Part shown: piece by piece, positions 32,721-41,552 of the stretch | Layout: every line of letters begins with the position of its first letter | How positions within the stretch are numbered: the first letter of the stretch is position 1 | NCBI RefSeq assembly: GCF_030286555.1 | Contig: NZ_JASVWF010000004.1 | Span: forward strand, 372,001-436,000 | Source: Actinomycetospora termitidis | Lineage (GTDB): Bacteria; Actinomycetota; Actinomycetes; Mycobacteriales; Pseudonocardiaceae | DNA length: 64,000 nt | Reading direction: 5' to 3' | Notes under the pieces: model-generated | What the model was told of the DNA's origin: nothing | What the model saw: only the letters and a program-made list of their open reading frames with translations | The model's database searches: none | Made by a program: the position numbers and the translations under genes

Positions 32721-33106
32721 GTGCTCCGCACCTGGTCCTGGCCGTGGACGGGGCCGAGGTCCGCCCGGGCCCCCACGAGCGGGTCCGGGAACTGTCCCCC
32801 GACGAGGCCGGAGCCGTCCTCGACGACGAGCTCCCCCGGCTGACGACGGGCTGGCGCCTCCGGATCGTCGGCACCCCGCGCGCGGGCCTGCTCGTCCGCG
32901 CCGCCGCGCTCGCGCGGGGCGCGCTGGACGAGGAGATCACCGTCGAGGCGGTCGGCGACGACGGCCGCACCGTCTTCTGCGCCCACTGCCACCACGTCTT
33001 CCCGACGGCGGGTCGCTCCGTCGGGTGCCCGGCCTGCGAGCTCGCCCTGGTCGTCGACGACCACGTGTCCCCGCGGCACGGCGCCCACCTCGGCGTGCCG
33101 GTCTGA
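32717..33106 (+). CDS. DmmA-like dimethylamine monooxygenase subunit
   Basis: 129 residues. The C-terminal 45 residues form a zinc-ribbon-like unit with FCAHCHHVFPT and CPACELALVVDDHV, then SPRHGAHLGV. This is the pattern of the DmmA-like C-terminal domain, known in bacterial dimethylamine monooxygenase clusters. The N-terminal half has no obvious motif. It overlaps the cysteine hydrolase by four bases and is followed, with a one-base TGATG overlap, by the reductase gene. Inference: a structural subunit of a haem N-demethylase complex. Start GTG 32717; GTG 32721 is in another frame. Confidence 0.8.
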   Translation: MSAPHLVLAVDGAEVRPGPHERVRELSPDEAGAVLDDELPRLTTGWRLRIVGTPRAGLLVRAAALARGALDEEITVEAVGDDGRTVFCAHCHHVFPTAGRSVGCPACELALVVDDHVSPRHGAHLGVPV

Positions 33107-33978
33107 TGCTGGACCTGCGGGTCGCGCACGTGGCGACGCCCGCCCCGGACGTGCGGTCGGTGACGCTGGTCGGCGACCTCCCGGCCCACCCGCCCGGCGC
33201 GCACCTCCCGGTCGAGTGGGCGCCGGGGAGGGTCAACCCGTACTCGCTGACCGGGCTCGGGATCGCCCCGGAGACCTACCGGATCAGCGTGGCCCACCGC
33301 TCCGGGGGTTCCCGGTGGGTGCACGAGCTGGCGGTGGGCGACCGGGTGCGGGCGCTGCCGCCGCGCTCGTCGTTCCCGCCGGTGGAGACCGCGGCGCACC
33401 ACGTGCTGGTGGCGGGCGGGATCGGGGTGACGCCGCTGCTGTCGCACGCGCGGTGGCACGCGTTCTGGGGGCACTCGTTCGAGGTGCTCGCCGTGGGCAC
33501 CCCGCACCTCGCGGAGCTACGGGAACTCGGGCCGGTCACCCTCGCGCGGGACCGGGCCGACATGCGGGACCGACTCGGACCCGTCGTCGGGAACGCGCCG
33601 TGGAACAGCCACCTCTACGTCTGCGGGCCGCCCGGCCTGATCGCGGCGGTCGCGGCCGCCGCCCGGGCCGCGCACTGGGTCGACGCCCGGGTGCACGCCG
33701 AGCCGTTCGTGGCCGCCATGCCGCCGGGCGAGCCGTTCACCGCGCGGCTGCGGTCGGGCGCGGCCGTGGAGGTGGCCGCGACCGAGTCCCTGCTCGACGC
33801 CCTGCTCCGGGCCGGGCTCGCTCCGCCGCACCTGTGCCGGCAGGGGGTGTGCGGCGAGTGCGTGACCGGCCTGCTCTCAGGACGCGCCGAGCACCGCGAC
33901 CACGTCGACGCGGCCGGCGGGGGCGGGATCGCCCTGTGCGTGTCCCGGGCCAGCGGAACGGTGGAGCTGGACCTGTGA
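33106..33978 (+). CDS. VanB-type flavin/[2Fe-2S] reductase subunit
   Basis: 290 residues. The N-terminal part is an NAD(P)H/flavin reductase: HPPGAHLPVEWAPGRVNPYS, AGGIGVTPLLSHARW and YVCGPPGLI. The last 90 residues form a plant-type ferredoxin with CRQGVCGEC and a later LCVSRA, giving the C-x4-C-x2-C...C set. Such proteins pass electrons from NAD(P)H to an oxygenase. It lies between DmmA-like and DUF3445 genes, with start and stop overlaps, so its partner is the downstream haem N-demethylase. Confidence 0.92.
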   Translation: MLDLRVAHVATPAPDVRSVTLVGDLPAHPPGAHLPVEWAPGRVNPYSLTGLGIAPETYRISVAHRSGGSRWVHELAVGDRVRALPPRSSFPPVETAAHHVLVAGGIGVTPLLSHARWHAFWGHSFEVLAVGTPHLAELRELGPVTLARDRADMRDRLGPVVGNAPWNSHLYVCGPPGLIAAVAAAARAAHWVDARVHAEPFVAAMPPGEPFTARLRSGAAVEVAATESLLDALLRAGLAPPHLCRQGVCGECVTGLLSGRAEHRDHVDAAGGGGIALCVSRASGTVELDL

Positions 33979-34874
33979 GCTTCCCGTTCCCGCTCGCCCA
34001 CGACACCTACCGGATCAGCGCCAACGTGGAGCCGGCGACGGCGCCGATCCTGCACGTCGGCGCGTCGCACGAGGCGGTCCTGCAGGCGCGCTCGGCGATC
34101 CTCGACCGCGAGCCGCGCCGGTTCGTGGCCGCCCCGCACGCGGGCCCGGCGTCGTGGGACGCGCTGGTGTGGTTGCTCGGCCGGACGGCGGTCGAGCGGC
34201 CGGCCGAGGTGTCGCTGGAGCGCGACGGGCACGCCTACCGCTGGCACGATGCGCGGCTCGGTGTGGAGCAGGAGTTCGTCCTCGGCGAGGACTCGACGCT
34301 GCCCGAGCACCCGCTGGCCTTCGCCGGACGGCGGGTCGAGGAGGACGTCGTCGTGCTCGGGGCGCGGGACGACCGGCTCTGGCTCGACGCCGGGATGGTC
34401 GTGTTCGCCTCGGTCTGGTCGCTGGCGTTCGACGCCGGGATGAGCTTCGCGGAGCTGCACGGCCCGGTCCCCTCGCCCGAGGTGTTCGTGCGGGCGGAGC
34501 GGTTCCTGCTGCGGCTGCACCCCGGCGACGCCTACCGCAGACTGAACTGGGGCCTGCAGCTCGACGACCGCCCGGACCTGTCGCTGGACGCGTTCCCGGA
34601 GTGGGGCCTCCGCCGGGCCGCGCTCCGGGTCGCCGACGTGGGCGCCGAGGTCCACCTCCGCACCGAGGTGCAGCACCTGGTCCGGCTCCCGATGACCGGC
34701 GCGGTGCTGTTCCTCATCGGCGTCCGCACCCTGCCGCTCGCCGAGGTCGCGGCCGTGCCGAGCTGGCGCACGCGGCTGGTGTCCGTGCTGGACACGCTGC
34801 CGCCGGAGGTCCGCGACTACAAGGACCTCGGGGTGCTCGGCCCGCTCGCGGCGGACTGGCTGCGCGACCGCTGA
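33975..34874 (+). CDS. DUF3445 haem-dependent oxidative N-demethylase family protein
   Basis: 299 residues of the DUF3445 family. Typical regions are PRRFVAAPHAGPASWDALVW, a WLDAGMVVFASVWSL strand, the substrate-cleft block FAELHGPVPSP, RLNWGLQLDD and RTEVQHLVRLPMTGAVLF. Members are described as haem-dependent oxidative N-demethylases and supply the catalytic subunit of dimethylamine monooxygenase. GTG start overlaps the reductase stop (GTGA). With the two preceding genes it makes a complete Dmm-like set; the amine used is not known. Start and length agree with family norm. Confidence 0.88.
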   Translation: MSFPFPLAHDTYRISANVEPATAPILHVGASHEAVLQARSAILDREPRRFVAAPHAGPASWDALVWLLGRTAVERPAEVSLERDGHAYRWHDARLGVEQEFVLGEDSTLPEHPLAFAGRRVEEDVVVLGARDDRLWLDAGMVVFASVWSLAFDAGMSFAELHGPVPSPEVFVRAERFLLRLHPGDAYRRLNWGLQLDDRPDLSLDAFPEWGLRRAALRVADVGAEVHLRTEVQHLVRLPMTGAVLFLIGVRTLPLAEVAAVPSWRTRLVSVLDTLPPEVRDYKDLGVLGPLAADWLRDR

Positions 34875-34890
34875 CGGCGACCCGGGCCGG

Positions 34891-35298
34891 TCACCGCGGC
34901 GTCGCCGCGAACTTCGTGACGGCGTCGTCGGAGACCGGCGTGAAGAGGTTGACCAGCGTGCCGTCGGGGTCGCGGAAGAGCAGGGCACGGTTGCCCCACG
35001 GCATCGTCGTCGGCTCCGTGACGAACTCACCGATCCAGGTGCGGAGTCGCGCGAACTCGGCGTCGACGTCGGGGACGATGAACTCGAGGATCGCCGAGCG
35101 GTTCGCGCCGGCCTCCGCCGAGCCGGGCCCGAACAGCCCGACCGTGCGGGTGCTGCCGATCGCGAGGGTCCCGGACGTCGTCACCAGCTCCGCGAAGTCC
35201 GGGGTCGACCAGGTCGCCGACCCGCCCGTGACCCGCTCGTAGAACGCGACGAGGCGGGCGACGTCGTCGGTGATCACGCGGACGGAGACGAGGTTCAT
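34891..35298 (-). CDS. VOC (glyoxalase-like) family protein
   Basis: 135 residues with two beta-alpha-beta-beta-beta modules: VRVITDDVARLVAFYERVTG and LEFIVPDVDAEFARLRTW, ending in FRDPDGTLVNLF, the hallmark of glyoxalase/bleomycin-resistance folds. Could be a metal-dependent lyase or a drug-binding protein. Converges on the N-demethylase operon (17 bases apart). Starts 165 bases from the divergent SARP-type regulator. Confidence 0.92.
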   Translation of the reverse strand: MNLVSVRVITDDVARLVAFYERVTGGSATWSTPDFAELVTTSGTLAIGSTRTVGLFGPGSAEAGANRSAILEFIVPDVDAEFARLRTWIGEFVTEPTTMPWGNRALLFRDPDGTLVNLFTPVSDDAVTKFAATPR

Positions 35299-35463
35299 GG
35301 TGGGTCCTCTCCATAGGGGCTGCGAACGAGGAGGACGGTAGGAGCGCATCTGGTCAGGTTCCGCCCGGATTCACGAAACCGGGCCGGGGTTGCTCCGGGC
35401 CGCGAGCACCGTGTCGCGGACCGCCCCCGGCTGGTTCGATCGGACGGAGGTCGTGCGGGACCG

Positions 35464-38124
35464 GTGGAGGGGGCCGTGGTGCTTCGCTGCGGGGTCCTCG
35501 GGGAGGTCGCGCTGTCCGACGGGTCGCGGACCGTGACCTTCCGCAGCACGCGGACGGCGGAGGTCCTCGCCGCGCTGCTCGTGGAGCCGGGGCACCCCCG
35601 CTCGGTCGACGACCTCGTCCACGTGGTGTGGGGCGCCGATCCGCCGAGGAGTGCCCCGACGATGGTCCACGCCGCGGTGCAGCGCCTCCGGGACGCGGCC
35701 TTCCCCGGGCGGGGCCACGACGGCGGTGCTCTCGTGCTGTCCCGGGGCGGGAGGTACGTCCTCGACCCGGACGTCGTGGTCGACGCGGACGAGTTCGAGC
35801 ATCTGGTGGAGCAGGCCCGCCCGTGCGTGACCTCGTCGCCCGCACGGGCGGCGCACCTGCTCGGCGAGGCGCTCGCTCTCTGGCGCGGCCCCGCCTACGC
35901 CGGCATCGAGCTGCCGTACGTCCGCGACGAGGCGACGCGTCTCGACGAGCTCCGCCTGCGCGCCACGGAGTTGCTCGCCGACGCCGAGCTCGGGCGGGAC
36001 GACCCGGAACGGGCGGTGCGCGTGCTGGAGCCGCACGTGGCCGCCCACCCGACGCGTGAGCACGCCGCGGAACGGCTCGCGGAGGCGCTCGCCCGGTCGT
36101 GCCGTACGGGTGATGCGCTCAAGGTCCTGCGCCGTGCCCGGGCGGCGCTCGCCGGGACGCTGGGGGTCGACCCCGGGCGCGGGCTACAGGACCTCGAGTC
36201 CGCCCTCCGCCGCGGCGTCGTCCCCCGGGGCCCGCGGCGACGGCCGGAGCGGCCACCCGCGCCGATCGACACCTTCGTCGGCCGGGTCGACGACCTGTCC
36301 CGGCTCGCCGCGCTCTCGGAGGCCCACCGGCTGGTCACGGTGACCGGACCGGGCGGGACGGGGAAGACCCGGCTCGCGATCGAGGCGACCCGCCGCGTCG
36401 GCCTCCGCGCCGTGTTCGTCGACCTCACGCGCGCGTCGGGGGCGGAGCGCTTCGACGACACCGTGGCCGACGCGCTCGGCATCCGGTTGTCCGGGGCGCA
36501 CCTCGCGGGCGCCGTCGCGGACGCGCTCGCCGGGGAGCGGACGCTCGTCGTGTTGGACAACGCGGAGCACGTCCTCGATGCCTGCGCCGACCTCGCCCGC
36601 GGGCTCCTCGGGCGCGACCCCGACCTCCGGGTCCTGGCGACCAGCCGGGAGCGTCTCGGGGTCCCGGGTGAGCTCGTGTACCTGCTCGACCCACTGCCCC
36701 TCGCGGACGCGGTCCGGCTGTTCCTCGACCGTGCCGCGACCGTCTCGGGCAGCCGGTTCGACGCCACGGAGGTCGCCGGCCTCTGCACCGCCCTCGACGG
36801 CCTGCCGCTCGCCGTCGAGCTGGCCGCCGCGCGGACGTCGTCGTTGTCCGTCGACGCCCTGGCCGCCGGCCTGGGCGACCGCTTCCGCCTGCTCTCCCCC
36901 TCGCACCGGCACGCGACGGCCTCGCGACGTGACGGCCTGGCCGCCACCCTGGCGTGGAGCCGGGACCTCCTCGACGAGGACGAGCACCGCCTGTTCGGCC
37001 GGCTCGGCGTCTTCCCCGCGAGCTTCGACGCCGCGGCGGTCGGCGCGGTCGCGGGCGCCGACGCTTCGACGCTCGGACGGCTCGTGGAGACCAGCCTGGT
37101 GCAGGTCGTGGACCGCTCCGCCTCCCGGTGGCGCTACCGACTGCTGGAGTCGACGCGCGAGTTCGCCCGCACCGGCCTCCCGGCCGGCGAGCGCGCCGCG
37201 CTGCGGCACCGGCACGCCCACCACTACCTCGGTGTCGTCCGTGCCGTCGGGCCGGCCCTGCAGCGCGCCGGGGCCGGCCCGCACCTGGACGCGTTGCACG
37301 CGGACCGGGACAACCTGCGGGCCGCGCTCACCTGGGCCTGCGACCACGAGGGCGACACCGCGGTCCTCGTCGGGCTGGTCGGGGTCCTGTGGCACTACTG
37401 GGACGTGCGCGGGTCGCGCGACGAGGGGCTGCGCTGGTCGACGGCGGCGCTGGGCGCGGTCGGTCCGGACCATCCGGACCGGCCGGCCCTGCTGTCGGGA
37501 TGCGCGCTGCTCCACCTCGGGCGCGGCGAGTTCGACGACACCGAGCGGGTCGCGGCCGAGCAGTACCGGGTCGCCCGCGAGCGTGGCCAGCCGGGCTGGG
37601 AGGGCGACGCCCAGGCCCTGCGCGCGACCGCGGACTGGGCCCGCGGCCGGTTCGACCGCGCCCAGCATCGCTACGAGGACGCCGTGGCCGCCTCCCTCGC
37701 CGGTGGGGACGTCTGGCGCGCCGCGATGGAGGAGGCGCAGCTCGCCCGGCTGCACCGCGATCGCGGACAGCCCGACGCGGCCCGCGTGCTCGCGCTGCGC
37801 GCCGCCGGCCATGCGGACGACGTCGGCGAGGACCTCGCCCGGGGCCTCGCCGCCGACGTGCTCGCCTCGATCGAACTGCGGTGGGGCGACCGTGCCCGGG
37901 CCGACCGACTCGCGGGCACCGCCCTGGCCCACTACCGCCTCGTCGGCTACCGCGAAGGGGAGGCGTCGGCGGCGATGCTCCACGGGCGTATCGCACGCGC
38001 CATCGGCGACGTGGACCGGGCGCGGGAATCCTTCGAGCTCGCCCTCGCGATCCACCGGCGCATCGGTCACCGCAGCGGGGTCAACGCCGCCCTGCAGGAC
38101 CTGGAGGAACTCACCGGCGGTTAG
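35464..38124 (+). CDS. SARP/AfsR-like transcriptional regulator with ATPase and TPR domains
   Basis: 886 residues. An OmpR-type winged-helix DNA-binding domain (about 1-100) is followed by a bacterial transcriptional activation domain (about 100-245, DADEFEHLVEQAR and LDELRLRATELL). Next is an NB-ARC/AAA ATPase with Walker A TGPGGTGKTRLA near residue 295 and Walker B-like TLVVLDNAEHVL. The last third is tetratricopeptide-like repeats. Such large regulators switch on secondary metabolite or catabolic genes in response to nucleotide and partner binding. Starts GTG at 35464 or 35476 are both possible. The berberine-type oxidase gene follows after 35 bases and is a likely target. Confidence 0.92.
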   Translation: MEGAVVLRCGVLGEVALSDGSRTVTFRSTRTAEVLAALLVEPGHPRSVDDLVHVVWGADPPRSAPTMVHAAVQRLRDAAFPGRGHDGGALVLSRGGRYVLDPDVVVDADEFEHLVEQARPCVTSSPARAAHLLGEALALWRGPAYAGIELPYVRDEATRLDELRLRATELLADAELGRDDPERAVRVLEPHVAAHPTREHAAERLAEALARSCRTGDALKVLRRARAALAGTLGVDPGRGLQDLESALRRGVVPRGPRRRPERPPAPIDTFVGRVDDLSRLAALSEAHRLVTVTGPGGTGKTRLAIEATRRVGLRAVFVDLTRASGAERFDDTVADALGIRLSGAHLAGAVADALAGERTLVVLDNAEHVLDACADLARGLLGRDPDLRVLATSRERLGVPGELVYLLDPLPLADAVRLFLDRAATVSGSRFDATEVAGLCTALDGLPLAVELAAARTSSLSVDALAAGLGDRFRLLSPSHRHATASRRDGLAATLAWSRDLLDEDEHRLFGRLGVFPASFDAAAVGAVAGADASTLGRLVETSLVQVVDRSASRWRYRLLESTREFARTGLPAGERAALRHRHAHHYLGVVRAVGPALQRAGAGPHLDALHADRDNLRAALTWACDHEGDTAVLVGLVGVLWHYWDVRGSRDEGLRWSTAALGAVGPDHPDRPALLSGCALLHLGRGEFDDTERVAAEQYRVARERGQPGWEGDAQALRATADWARGRFDRAQHRYEDAVAASLAGGDVWRAAMEEAQLARLHRDRGQPDAARVLALRAAGHADDVGEDLARGLAADVLASIELRWGDRARADRLAGTALAHYRLVGYREGEASAAMLHGRIARAIGDVDRARESFELALAIHRRIGHRSGVNAALQDLEELTGG

Positions 38125-38159
38125 CCGTGGCTTAGCCGGGACCCCGAGCCTCGGCGGGC

Positions 38160-39479
38160 ATGACGAGCCTCGACCTGCTCCGCCCCGACGACGTCGGCTA
38201 CGACACCGCCCGGACGGTCTTCAACGCCATGATCGACCGACGACCCGCCGCGATCGTCCGCTGTCACGACGCCGCCGACGTCGCCCGCGGCATCGCCCTC
38301 GCCCGCGAACGGGATCTGGCGCTCTCGGTCCGCGGCGGAGGACACAACGTCGCCGGCACCGCGGTCTGCGACGGCGGGGTCATGCTCGACCTCTCCCCGA
38401 TGCGTTCGGTCCACGTCGACCCCGGCCGGCGCACCGCGGTCGCCGGTGCGGGCTGCCTGCTCGCCGACCTCGACCGAGCGACCGCACCAGAGGGCCTGGC
38501 CGCACCGACCGGGGTCATGTCCGGCACCGGCCTCGGCGGGCTCACCCTCGGCGGCGGGCTCGGGTGGCTGGGCGGGCGGTTCGGGCTGGCCTGCGACAAC
38601 CTGCTCGCCGCCGAGGTGGTCACGGTCGACGGCGACCTGCGCCGCGTGGACGGCGACCACGACCCGGACCTGCTGTGGGGCCTGCGCGGCGGGGGCGGGA
38701 ACCTCGGGGTGGTCACCGCGTTCACCTACCGGCTGCACCCCGTGGACACGGTGCTCGCCGGCGCCGTGACCTGGCCGTGGTCGGCGGCCGCGGACGTGCT
38801 GCGGTTCCACGACGAGCTGGTCGCCGACGGCCCGGACGAGCTGGCGACGATCGTCTCGCTCGGCCGCGACCCGGTCGCCGGACCGCAGGTCACGATCGTG
38901 CTGTGCTGGTCGGGCGACGCCGAGACGGGCCGGCGGGTCCTCGCGCCGCTGCGGTGCTTCGCGGGCCCCGTCGCGGACACCGTCGCCCCGGTCCCCTTCG
39001 TGACGTGGCAGCGGGCGCCGGACGCCGGCTACCCCCTCGGCCGCCGGCACCACTGGAAGTCCGGCTACCTCCCGCACCTCACGGACGACGCCGTCGCGGT
39101 CCTGCTCGACCTGGTCCCGCGGATCCCGTCCTCCACGACCGGGATCGGGCTCCAGGGGCTGCGGGGCGCGGCCGCCCGCGTCCCCGTGGACGCGACCGCG
39201 TTCCCGCACCGCAGGCCCCAGTACGACCTGCTCGTCCTCGGGCAGTGGGACGACCCGGCCGACGACGAGCGGAACATCGCCTTCGGCCGCCGGGCCTACG
39301 ACGCGCTCTCCCCGCATCTGGCCGATGCGGTCTACGTCAACAACCTCGGGGTCGAGGGCCCCGATCGCGTCCGCGCGGCCTACGGGGTCAACCACGACCG
39401 ACTCGCCGCCCTGAAGGCGAGCTGGGACCCGGACAACGTCCTGCGCCTGAACCAGAACGTCACCCCGCGGGCACGTTGA
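38160..39479 (+). CDS. FAD-linked berberine bridge enzyme-like oxidase
   Basis: 439 residues. The FAD-binding PCMH domain has LSVRGGGHNVAG, with the His that is covalently attached to FAD in this family, and GTGLGGLTLGGGLGWLGGRF. The C terminus has YGVNHDRLAALKASWDPDNV, the BBE motif. Oxidises alcohols, sugars or alkaloid-like compounds with O2. No secretion signal, so it acts inside the cell. Sits 35 bases after the SARP-type gene and overlaps the converging phosphatase gene by 20 bases. Confidence 0.92.
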   Translation: MTSLDLLRPDDVGYDTARTVFNAMIDRRPAAIVRCHDAADVARGIALARERDLALSVRGGGHNVAGTAVCDGGVMLDLSPMRSVHVDPGRRTAVAGAGCLLADLDRATAPEGLAAPTGVMSGTGLGGLTLGGGLGWLGGRFGLACDNLLAAEVVTVDGDLRRVDGDHDPDLLWGLRGGGGNLGVVTAFTYRLHPVDTVLAGAVTWPWSAAADVLRFHDELVADGPDELATIVSLGRDPVAGPQVTIVLCWSGDAETGRRVLAPLRCFAGPVADTVAPVPFVTWQRAPDAGYPLGRRHHWKSGYLPHLTDDAVAVLLDLVPRIPSSTTGIGLQGLRGAAARVPVDATAFPHRRPQYDLLVLGQWDDPADDERNIAFGRRAYDALSPHLADAVYVNNLGVEGPDRVRAAYGVNHDRLAALKASWDPDNVLRLNQNVTPRAR

Positions 39480-40068
39480 GGGCCCGCAGCGCGGCCGGTC
39501 CGTCCACCGCCGGGACGATCACCGTCCGCGCTGCCGGGTCCAGCCGCGGGAACACGGCGCGGTAGTGGTCGAGCGGCAGGCCGAGGTAGTCGCAGAGGAG
39601 CAGGCGCAGCAGCGTCTGGTGGGCGACGACGAGGACCCGGGCGTCCGGCCGCTGCGCGACGACCCCGTCGAGCACCCGGCGGGCCCGTGTCACCGCGACG
39701 TCGCCGCGCTCCCCGCCGGGGAACGGGTGCGAGGACGGCGCGGCGAGGAAGGCGGCGAGGGCGTCGGGGAACCGGTCGGCCATCTCGTCGCGGGTCAGGC
39801 CGTCGCCGGCACCGAAGTCGACCTCGACCAGACCGGCCTCCACGACCAGCGGACACCCCGCCGCCGCGGCCGCCGGCTCGGCGGTGCGCCGGGCCCGGGA
39901 GAGCGGCGAGCTCAGCACGAGGTCCGGGCCGGCCCCCGCCGCCCAGGTCGCGAGCGCCCCCGCCTGCTCGACCCCGCGGGCGGTCAGGGCCACGTCGGTG
40001 CGCCCGGCGTAGCGGTTCTCCGCGTGCCACTCGGTCTCGCCGTGTCGCACGAACACCAGCTCCGTCAC
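39460..40068 (-). CDS. Histidine phosphatase family protein
   Basis: 202 residues. LVFVRHGETEW supplies the phosphohistidine (RHG), SPLSRARRTAEP and EVDFGAGDGLTRDEM carry the Arg and Glu of the pocket, and VVAHQTLLRLLL supplies the second His. Dephosphorylates a small phosphate ester, perhaps of the same sugar as the kinase. GTG 40068 overlaps the FGGY kinase stop by four bases; ATG 40080 is an alternative. Last gene of the minus arm of the catabolic locus. Confidence 0.9.
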   Translation of the reverse strand: MTELVFVRHGETEWHAENRYAGRTDVALTARGVEQAGALATWAAGAGPDLVLSSPLSRARRTAEPAAAAAGCPLVVEAGLVEVDFGAGDGLTRDEMADRFPDALAAFLAAPSSHPFPGGERGDVAVTRARRVLDGVVAQRPDARVLVVAHQTLLRLLLCDYLGLPLDHYRAVFPRLDPAARTVIVPAVDGPAALRALNVPAG

Positions 40069-41552
40069 CGGTCCACCCATCCCCGATCCACCAGCGCGGC
40101 GCGGAACCGCCCGTAGCGGTCGTCGAGCGCCGCGTCCGGTCGCGGCTCGTAGGTCCGTCCGCCCGCGGCATCCCGCACGGCGCCGGCCGCCGCCACGAGG
40201 TCCGGCTCGTCCCCGTCCGCCGTCGTCGCGGCGCGCGCCAGGACCGCCATCCCGACGGCGGGTTCGGCGTGCTCGGGCCGGCGGAGCGGCACCCCGAGGA
40301 CGTCCGCGCGGCGCTGGTTCCACCACCGGTTCGCCGCGGCCCCGCCGGTGATCGACCGTGCGCCCGAGACGTCCGCGCCGAGCGCCGCGACCCGCTCGAA
40401 CGCCAGGCGCTCCAGGAACGCGATCCCCTCGGCCACCCCGGCGAACGCCGCCTCCTCCCCCACGGCCGCGAGGAGGTCGCCGAGCGGGCGTACAGCGCCG
40501 TCGTCGTGGAACCAGAAGCCCTCGGCCGAGGGTGCCTCGATGGGAAACCGTTCCCCGCGCCCCGGCAGCGGCAGCACCACCGGCGGCCGCACCGGGTCCC
40601 GGTCCAACGAGGCCGTGAGGGCCTCGAACCGCGACGGATCGACCAGGTCGGCGAGGACGGCCGCACCGGTGTTCGACGCACCGCCGGGCCACCACCAGCC
40701 GCCCTGCGGCCCGCGGTGGCAGTACACGGTGCCGCCCGGGTCGCGGACCAGGTGGTCGGCCACCCCCTTGAGCACCAGCGTCGTCCCGAGCACGACGTTC
40801 CACTGCCCCGGGGCGACGGCCCCGGCGGCCACCTGGGCCGCGCACCCGTCGGTCATCCCGGCGACGACCGGGACCCCGGCGGCGAGCCCGGTCCGCTCGG
40901 CGGCCCCCGCCCCGATCCCGCCGAGCACCGTGCCCGGCGGGACCACCGCGGGCAGCGTCGCCGGGTCCAGGCCGAGCTCGGCCAGCACCTCGACCGGCCA
41001 GCGGCCCTCGAGCGCGTCGTAGCCGGTCTTCAGCGAGGTCGAGGCGTCCGACGCGGTCGGCGCCCCCACCAGGTGCGCGGTGACGACGTCGGTCTGGTGG
41101 CGGTGGCCCGGGGCGGGGCCGAGGGCGAGCAGCGTCGGGAGGGCCCACGAGCCCCCGACCCGGTACCCGAGGCGGGCCCAGACCTCGGCGCCGACCTCGC
41201 GGACCCGCTCGACGTGCCCCTGGCCGCGGGCGTCGTCGTACATGATCCCGGGCGCGCACGGACGCCCCGCGCCGTCGACCGCCACGACCGTCCCGGACGT
41301 CCCGTCGACCGCGACACCGCCGACGGCCGCCGGGTCCGGGAGGCCGGCCACGAGTTCGCCGACGACCTCGTCGACCGCGGCGCACCAGGCGGCCGGGTCC
41401 TGCTCGTGGCGGGCGGAACCGTCCTCGGCGCGCCACCGAGTGCTGCGCAGGGGCCGCGAGGCGACGCCCGGGCGCGGACCGTCGTCGTCGACGGCCGCGG
41501 CCCGGACGCTCTGGGTCCCGAGGTCGACCCCGATCCAGACCGCTCCGCTCAC
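40065..41552 (-). CDS. FGGY-family carbohydrate kinase (ribulokinase-like)
   Basis: 495 residues. IGVDLGTQSVRAAAVDDDG is the phosphate-1 loop; AVDGTSGTVVAVDGAGRP and APGIMYDDARG match the ribulokinase/ribitol kinase branch; GMTDGCAAQVAAGA and SITGGAAANRWWN form the adenosine-binding parts. It phosphorylates a ketose or polyol brought in by the upstream permease. GTG overlaps the permease stop (GTGA) and the stop overlaps the phosphatase start. A second, more distant FGGY kinase lies at 47836. Substrate not fixed by sequence. Confidence 0.9.
   Translation of the reverse strand: MSGAVWIGVDLGTQSVRAAAVDDDGPRPGVASRPLRSTRWRAEDGSARHEQDPAAWCAAVDEVVGELVAGLPDPAAVGGVAVDGTSGTVVAVDGAGRPCAPGIMYDDARGQGHVERVREVGAEVWARLGYRVGGSWALPTLLALGPAPGHRHQTDVVTAHLVGAPTASDASTSLKTGYDALEGRWPVEVLAELGLDPATLPAVVPPGTVLGGIGAGAAERTGLAAGVPVVAGMTDGCAAQVAAGAVAPGQWNVVLGTTLVLKGVADHLVRDPGGTVYCHRGPQGGWWWPGGASNTGAAVLADLVDPSRFEALTASLDRDPVRPPVVLPLPGRGERFPIEAPSAEGFWFHDDGAVRPLGDLLAAVGEEAAFAGVAEGIAFLERLAFERVAALGADVSGARSITGGAAANRWWNQRRADVLGVPLRRPEHAEPAVGMAVLARAATTADGDEPDLVAAAGAVRDAAGGRTYEPRPDAALDDRYGRFRAALVDRGWVDR

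Noticed and set aside
38160-39479. Bicovalent flavin attachment in the BBE-like oxidase
   Set aside because: The His attachment site is clear, but the Cys in GLACDNL is not at the place used for the second bond, so only mono-covalent FAD is supported.
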